A DNA stretch of 64,000 nucleotides from Lucinisca nassula (Eukaryota; Mollusca; Bivalvia; Lucinida; Lucinidae). The position numbers and the translations under genes are program-made. Where the stretch lies: contig OY757010.1 in NCBI GenBank assembly GCA_963580285.1, positions 72,754,738 through 72,818,737 of the forward strand, given 5' to 3'. The notes under the pieces are model-generated. The model had not been told where the DNA came from and made no database searches. It saw only the letters and a list, made by a program, of their open reading frames with translations. Positions 58,250 to 64,000 of the stretch are shown one piece after another; positions within the stretch are counted from its first letter, which is position 1, and each line of letters starts with the position of its first letter.

Positions 58250-58712
58250 AATATAGTAAAGGAACTACATACATGTATATCAAAAGGGCAGATAATACAA
58301 TAACCAGAAAAGCAGAGTGACTGTCCTTGGCAATAATATGTGTCCTTTAGTGTTTTAAAATTTGAAGAAAATCCATGAAAAGATTCTTAAGTTATTGATC
58401 GCAAACTCCAAAAAAAAATTGTGAGAAATTAATCAAGTTATCCGTCGGAAATGGTGTGGATGGACGGACGAACGGACAGACACCGGAGGGTATATTATAA
58501 TACCCCAGCACTATCGTGTGATGGGGTATAACAAAAAGAAGAAAAGAAAAAAAAAGTCATTCCCAATATAAACATGTAGGCACAATTTGAAAAAAAAAAT
58601 GTGAAAAATTAATCAAGTTATCGGTCGGAAATGGTGGGGATGGACGGATGGACGGACGGACAGACACCGGAGGGTATATTATAATATCCCAGCACTATCG
58701 TGTAAAGGGGTA
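58250..58712 (+). mobile_element. Helentron-like element with two successive 3' ends
   Basis: The segment 'attaatcaagttatc.gtcgg' ... (GGAC)n ... 'acaccggagggtatattata' ... CCCAGCACTATCGTG...GGGGTATAAC occurs at 58380-58531 and again at 58560-58712. GGGTAT/ATACCCC-type complementarity marks the end. Confidence 0.7.
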
Positions 58713-58732
58713 TAACAAAAAGAAGACAAGAG

Positions 58733-59060
58733 GCCCATGGGCCACTATGCTCACCAGAGCTGATGGACACAGCCCACTGGCAGCCATATACTTTATTAAA
58801 TCATGGCAGTCCAAAGCCAATGGATGCTACAAATGAAATTCGGGCACAATCACCCAGGTATCTTCTTAGGACACAAAGCAAAGGTGCCACTGCTTGTAAA
58901 ACTACATAAAGGTTGAGGTAAAGCTGTCACCTTTAGAGGGCTTACAAGGTAAATGTTAATGATGCATGACACATGTTCGATGAACGCAGGGTGATCACAA
59001 TGGCTTTAGAACCTTGTGCACAAATGCACTTTATGCAAGGATTAGTCAAAGAGCTGTACC
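58733..59060 (+). mobile_element. 5' part of a family A-like element
   Basis: GACAAGAGGCCCATGGGCCA followed by 'ctatgctcacc' resembles the family A head. No tandem core or 3' hairpin follows before the SINE at 59069. Confidence 0.6.
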
Positions 59061-59068
59061 GATGGGCC

Positions 59069-59274
59069 TTCGTGGCCTAGTGGATAAGAGTGCTGACTCT
59101 TAATCATAAGGTCTCTCACTGCCACATACATACATACATACATACATACATACATACATACATACATACATACATACATACGCACTGAGTGACGGAGACG
59201 GAATATAATGTACATAAATTACACGGTATGTAAAAAAAATGGGGTCGGATAGGGGAGGAGGCGCCGACCAAAAA

Positions 59275-59307
<33 letters not shown>

Positions 59308-59420
59308 TGCTGTAGTTCAAGTCCAGGTACTCTGGTTTTAACCCACCTTTGATTAATGATATGCTCGATATTAGTGAAAAAATCTTGAAAGGGCTGTAAA
59401 ACCAAAACCAAAAACAACAA
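59069..59420 (+). mobile_element. tRNA-derived SINE S1, split by a second retroposon
   Basis: Head 'ggccttcgtggcctagtgga' with A box, B-box-like TAGTTCAAGTCC after the insertion, then 'cttgaaagggctgtaaaacc' and an A-rich tail. Confidence 0.85.
59123..59295 (+). mobile_element. retroposed sequence with (CATA)n and poly-A inside SINE S1
   Basis: Flanked by perfect 15-bp repeats AAGGTCTCTCACTGC (59108-59122, 59296-59310). It begins with about 13 CATA units, has a GC-rich part (GGGGAGGAGGCGCCGACC) and ends in a long A-run, so it entered by target-primed reverse transcription. The source is unknown. Confidence 0.8.
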
Positions 59421-59964
59421 CAAAAAAAAAAAAAAACAGACCCTTACCTCTTTTACCTCTTGCAAGCCAAAATGTTAGGGGCCCAAGTAGCGTAAGAACA
59501 TGACTCTTCCCCTCACACAGCCTCTCCAGCATCAAATTATCAAAACTTGTTGCCAGACAGGGAAGCTTGTCTGACTCAGACCTTGCCAAGATATATATGT
59601 TTTTAGCAAAAGTGCAATTTTGTGCGCACATTCATGGCTATCGACTCCACCCTGGAGTAGCTCTTGACATATAAGTTTATAAAACTTCAATTTACTGGTA
59701 AGCAGTATTATCATTTGTTTGGCAACAACTAAGTATTTGGCAGTGCTGATACACACTTTGAAGTGAACAAAATTAAATAAAATGCTATATATATTTTGTA
59801 TTCTATTCCATATCATGTTGCATATTTTTCCTATGTTATGCCGTTTGTCTTTTCCTTGATCATTTTTCCCCTCTGTTTTCCATCCATTGACATATCTACC
59901 AGTCTGAAACATTTCTGTCTTGCTCTTTGATAGATAAGGCCATCAACTCCTACAGCTTTTGGAT

Positions 59965-60785
59965 AAAACTACTGGCACATTTCTGGCAACCTTTTTAGCA
60001 TATTTTCAGTGAACTTCTGGCACAATTCTTGTAACCTCCTGACATACTTCTTGTAAACACCTGGCATATTTCTAATAAGCTCCTGGTACAAAACTCCTGG
60101 CATATTCCTTATAAACTCCTCGCACACTTCTTGTAAACCCCTGGCACATTTCTGGCAATTCCTGGCAATTTTTTAAGTAAATTCCTGGCACATTTCTTGT
60201 AAACGCCCGACAAAATTCTTGTTACCTCCTGCCATATTACTTGTAATCTCCTGGCACTTTTCTTGTAATCTCTTGGCATATTTCTTGTAAGCTCCTTGCA
60301 CACTTCTTGTAACTCCTAGCACATTTCTGGCAAACTTCCAAGCATATTTTTAGTAAATTTCTGGCACATTTCTTGAAAACTCCTGGTAAAATTCTTGAAA
60401 CCTCATGACATATTTCTTGTAACCTCCTGGCATATTTCTTGTAATCTACTGGCACATTTCTTGTAAACTCCTGGCATATTTCTGACAAACTCCTGGTACA
60501 TTTCTTGTAAACTCCTGGCATATTTCTTGTAACCTCCTCACAAACTTGCGTATTTTCAGTAAACTTTTGGCACATTTCTTGTTCACTACTGGTACAATTC
60601 TTGTTAACTCCTGACATATTTCTTGTAATCTCCTGACATGTTTCTAGAAAACTCCTGGTACAATGTAAACTCCTGGCATATTTCTTTTAAACTCCTAGCA
60701 CACTTCTTGTAAGCTCCTGACATATTTTTTTTAACTCCTGGCATTTTTCTGATATAACTACAGGCATATTTCTGGTTTGTGTTCA
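59965..60785. repeat. 22-bp minisatellite, about 37 units
   Basis: The unit is CTCCTGGCATATTTCTTGTA plus two variable bases, with many point variants. Three units equal 22 codons, so minus-strand frames give a 22-residue repeat (KKCARSLQEICQE...). It ends 10 bp from the stop of the Helentron frame. Confidence 0.9.
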
Positions 60786-60788
60786 AAT

Positions 60789-63700
60789 TTATGTCTCAAA
60801 AGCACCATAGATCAGCTTATGATCAGTCCAGTAAGCTTCAATAACATCACTAGAACATGGGCAATTTGCAAACAACAGATCTAGCAATGACCCAGAATCA
60901 GTAGTAGGTTTGCTGATGAGCTGTTCGCATCCTAACTGTGTATGCATAAAATCTACAAAAGTCAAAGCGGTCATATTTGCATCCAAGTTGAAATCTCCAA
61001 GAATAACTAATTTGGCATTCAAATCTATCAATGGCATCAAATGGCATAACATATTATTTTTCAGAGCAGTTTGCGAGCTTTTGGGATACTTGTAGAAAAC
61101 CACAACTTGAAAAGAACACTTGTAACCTTTCTTTAAAGTAGCCAGCATGAATTCACATGCACTAGAATGGAATTTGTCTATCTTCTGAATTTCTAGACAT
61201 TCTCTTACATATAAAGCAAGTCCATGATAAGGTCTATTGGCAGTATATTGTTGTGTTTCATCTAGCCTTATCAGCCTGAACCTATTGAGATTAAACTGAA
61301 TATTCTCATCTCTTGAGCATAGCCTAGTTTCTGCAAAGCCAACAACATCAGCTGATAACACATTTGGTTCATGCTCAATTTCATGAAAATGCTTGTGCAA
61401 GGACCTTGCATTGTTAAACAGAACCTTTATTTTACCAGGATCAACTTTGTAGAGTGGAGTATAACAGAGTTCAAGAAGACCTTCTGTTTGCAACCGCTGC
61501 ATCTCTACTTTGACCTTTTCATCAACAGCCAAAGCTTCTTCATTAAGATTCAAAATGAACAAATTTTCCAGTTTTCTTACTCTGCTTAAAGCAACATAGT
61601 GAATATGTGGTTGTTTCCTAACTCTTGATTGAGACAAGTCCACAACGATTTCATCAACTGTAGACCCTTGGGCTTTATGGACTGTTTTTCCAGCTGAAGG
61701 TTTCAAAGGAAACTGAATTCTCTGATAAGTTTTAAAATTGTATATGAATGATCGTTCTATGTCAAATATTGGTGTCCAGGCCTTATGAATGTTTGAACTG
61801 TACAAACCCCTATTAAAAGATTTCTCACGTGTCAAACTGCCAATGCTAGGATCATCAAACAAAACCCAAATTATACTTGGTCGATCAGTTCCTTCCATTT
61901 TACGTTCAATGTATTTTGCAACACATGTGGATCCATTTGTCAAACCATCCTCTACATTGATATTTACTGTTATATCATAAACCATTCCAACTGCTATTTT
62001 CAAATGTTTTTCTAAATTTGCTGTTTTGTTAGAATCTTCTGGAAGTGACTCAATTAGAGTTTTGCTTTTTTGTGCTGAGATGTTAGCAGCAACAACTGTA
62101 TCATGACAAGGAATAATGATTTTTTCCTCTGATAATCTGCTCAAAACACTATCATTGTGTCTAGCCACAAACTTGTTTTCGGTAAATAAATGAGGAGCCT
62201 GTTTTGGATAAGCATCTACTTCAGGATCAACAGTGTGCCTCCTTAGCTCAATTCTGTCATCTTCTGTCAGCTCATTTTGCCTCAGACGATTCAGCAACTG
62301 TGCAAAGTGAATATCATCTTTCTGTCTCATGATATCAACAAGTTCATACATTCTGAAATGATCTTTCCATAAATTAGGAGCTAGTGCTGAAGCACCCTTT
62401 GATGGATCACTGAATATCCATTTGTCACAAACAGGCATCAGTTGATACAGATCACCAACAGCAATAATGCTTATTCCACCAAATGTTGTTTTTGTTCCTG
62501 TCAATTGTTGCAAGCGTGTGTCTAAGAAGCTTAGTGTGCTTGTTCCTACCATAGATATTTCATCTATAATGATCAATTTCAAATGCCTGTATTTAACTCT
62601 GAATGTGTTTAATTCATCAGCTGACAAAAGTTCATTCACTTGTTTAAACTTTTTCAAAAAAGCTGAAGCAATGGTTACACCATTGATATTGTAAGCTGCT
62701 TTTCCTGTATAAGCACAAAGAAGGATTCTGATGTCATCAGGATTTTCTCCCTCTCTAAGATTCAAGATTCTGTACAAACTTTGATAAAGAGCTTTAATAA
62801 GAACTGATTTGCCAACACCTGCTCCACCTGACAAAAAGGTATATAGTGGCTCTTCTTTGTATTTCAGCCAAAAGATAACATGATTGAAGAATTCCCGTTG
62901 CTTTAAATTCAAACTTCTGAGTAAAAGTAAATATTGATCTTCTGGCAGTATAACACTGTTAGTTTCAACAGATGGTACTGAACAAGTGGCCTGTATCTCT
63001 ATACCAATATCATACTGTCTATGTTCTACTACCCTGTCTGGATTGAAGTATATGAAAGGCTCTGCTTCTCTTTCACCTTCCTCTTCAGCTTCCCTATTTT
63101 CTTGTTCTGTATTTGGAGCTATTTTATCATATGCATCTTCATCTGCTTCTGCCATTTGCCTTGCGATTTCAAGCTCTTCTACATGATGCTCATACTCATT
63201 TTGTTTAGGTTCTATAGTAGCTTTCAATGTAATGTAATGTGCTTTAAAAGTGTCAAATGAACCAATCAAGTCTTTTGCTTCATTCCTCCAGGGCATAAAA
63301 AGCATAAGTCTTTCTCTGTAATAATTCTCCGGATCTTTCTTTTTATTGTATCTTACATAGCGTATTATCTTGGGTGTTGCTCTGAGTTTATATCTGGTAC
63401 CATTTTTGGTCATGCATAACATGTTTGAAGCACAACTTTCAAATTTATCAACCTCATCATCAGCTTCACAGTCATCACTAGAATCACTTGCCGAAGCATC
63501 ATCTTCATTTTTGTCTTTAGTTTTCTCTGGCAAACTATTTCCTTTAGGATATATGATGTCAACTTTAGAAACATAATCGGCTAGACAGAACTGCTGAAGC
63601 TGCCTAGGCCTTTTAGAATATCTTTGAATCATATTATCTGATTCTATGTCAGTTGATTCAGGAGGTAATTCATCTAGAATAGATTTAGGTTTAAGCAAAA

Positions 63701-64000
63701 ACACTCTTTCTTCTGCAGTAGATGTATTGATGAAAACAACATCCCTTGTAGCTTTTGTTAAAGGAATCTGCAAAGTCAGGTATACAGCTTCTTGTGCACT
63801 CACTTCAACACAGTTGGAAAAGACATTTCCAATATGTCTGACTTGTTTCTTCAAATCAGAGTTACCTTTTCTAGCTTCCTTTGCTGCTGCTTCAAGCTGT
63901 GCGCTCATACCTCTCTGAGATTTACTGATATAACCAACCACGTATGTTGCACAACCATAAGGTTCAAGGATGATCTGAATGTCAAGATTTGCCTTCCAAC
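60789..64000 (-). CDS. Helentron Rep-helicase-endonuclease protein, 5' partial
   Basis: The frame is open from the window edge to a stop at 60789 (about 1,070 codons visible) without a break. The edge reads LEPYGCATYVVGYISKSQRG; YVVGYISK (63921-63944) fits the YxxxYxxK two-tyrosine motif of HUH Rep nucleases, whose upstream part is off the window. A Pif1-type SF1 helicase follows. Numbering residues from 63941, Walker A GGAGVGKS is at about 370, Walker B LIIIDEISM at about 455, GDLYQLMPV at about 500, KTVHKAQGSTVDE at about 750 and HYVALSRVRKL at about 780. The C-terminal about 215 residues are an exonuclease-endonuclease-phosphatase domain: NNARSL, FAETRL, ILGDFNLD and TDHKLIYG are its catalytic blocks. 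A Rep-helicase-EEP order marks Helentrons. The GTG at 63939-63941 is not the start. Confidence 0.93.
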   Translation of the reverse strand, partial: WKANLDIQIILEPYGCATYVVGYISKSQRGMSAQLEAAAKEARKGNSDLKKQVRHIGNVFSNCVEVSAQEAVYLTLQIPLTKATRDVVFINTSTAEERVFLLKPKSILDELPPESTDIESDNMIQRYSKRPRQLQQFCLADYVSKVDIIYPKGNSLPEKTKDKNEDDASASDSSDDCEADDEVDKFESCASNMLCMTKNGTRYKLRATPKIIRYVRYNKKKDPENYYRERLMLFMPWRNEAKDLIGSFDTFKAHYITLKATIEPKQNEYEHHVEELEIARQMAEADEDAYDKIAPNTEQENREAEEEGEREAEPFIYFNPDRVVEHRQYDIGIEIQATCSVPSVETNSVILPEDQYLLLLRSLNLKQREFFNHVIFWLKYKEEPLYTFLSGGAGVGKSVLIKALYQSLYRILNLREGENPDDIRILLCAYTGKAAYNINGVTIASAFLKKFKQVNELLSADELNTFRVKYRHLKLIIIDEISMVGTSTLSFLDTRLQQLTGTKTTFGGISIIAVGDLYQLMPVCDKWIFSDPSKGASALAPNLWKDHFRMYELVDIMRQKDDIHFAQLLNRLRQNELTEDDRIELRRHTVDPEVDAYPKQAPHLFTENKFVARHNDSVLSRLSEEKIIIPCHDTVVAANISAQKSKTLIESLPEDSNKTANLEKHLKIAVGMVYDITVNINVEDGLTNGSTCVAKYIERKMEGTDRPSIIWVLFDDPSIGSLTREKSFNRGLYSSNIHKAWTPIFDIERSFIYNFKTYQRIQFPLKPSAGKTVHKAQGSTVDEIVVDLSQSRVRKQPHIHYVALSRVRKLENLFILNLNEEALAVDEKVKVEMQRLQTEGLLELCYTPLYKVDPGKIKVLFNNARSLHKHFHEIEHEPNVLSADVVGFAETRLCSRDENIQFNLNRFRLIRLDETQQYTANRPYHGLALYVRECLEIQKIDKFHSSACEFMLATLKKGYKCSFQVVVFYKYPKSSQTALKNNMLCHLMPLIDLNAKLVILGDFNLDANMTALTFVDFMHTQLGCEQLISKPTTDSGSLLDLLFANCPCSSDVIEAYWTDHKLIYGAFET

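Noticed and set aside
59532..59912. 126-codon minus frame
   Set aside because: Low-complexity AT-rich composition, no recognisable domain, and no splice or polyadenylation context.
60109..60786. Minus-strand frames rich in KKCARSLQEICQE repeats
   Set aside because: They are the translation of the 22-bp minisatellite; three units give a 22-residue period in every frame. No independent evidence of coding.
62467..63918. Plus-strand frames opposite the Helentron protein
   Set aside because: They are shadows of the long minus-strand frame, whose domains are clear.

Overview
This is repeat-rich metazoan nuclear DNA, not a prokaryotic window. It has GT-AG introns, short exons widely spread, tRNA-derived SINEs, TIR elements and a Helentron. 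Several dispersed families look like those known from bivalve molluscs: tandem-cored elements with a (GACG)n tract and a terminal hairpin, and SINEs with CAAA-type tails. I infer a bivalve or other lophotrochozoan; no species can be named from sequence alone.

The main host gene runs right to left from 45676 to 3765 and off the left edge. I can join 13 exons whose splice phases all agree. They encode about 391 residues of an LRSAM1-like protein: a Ser/Lys-rich N-terminus, six leucine-rich repeats, then the start of a coiled coil. The SAM and RING parts must lie beyond base 1. About 1.2 kb of exon sits in 42 kb of mostly transposon-filled introns. A few weak exon-like segments lie on the + strand near 55.6-55.9 kb.

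Mobile DNA, left to right. A TA-flanked pogo-like element (2644-3664) and a double foldback (3893-4556) come first. A degenerate DIRS1-type tyrosine-recombinase retrotransposon with inverted terminal repeats and an internal complementary region follows (4721-8348). A long tandem-cored Helentron-like element lies at 11768-14780, a mariner pseudogene at 15370-16619, and a 38-bp minisatellite next to it. The 18-28 kb stretch holds three further tandem-cored families and many small TIR elements. A three-deep nest of elements spans 30740-37601. SINEs, palindromic MITEs and a 1-kb foldback fill 38-50 kb. A second long tandem-cored element lies at 50274-54160.

At the right edge an open frame of more than 1,060 codons on the minus strand (60789-64000, continuing off the window) encodes a Helentron protein: the two-tyrosine Rep motif, a Pif1-type helicase and a C-terminal exonuclease-endonuclease-phosphatase domain. 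It is a plausible autonomous relative of enzymes able to move the tandem-cored non-autonomous elements. The most notable pattern is that at least seven such families occur together. They share an AACAAGA-like 5' end, a private tandem core and a 3' hairpin, and one of them can be checked against its own empty site inside this window.
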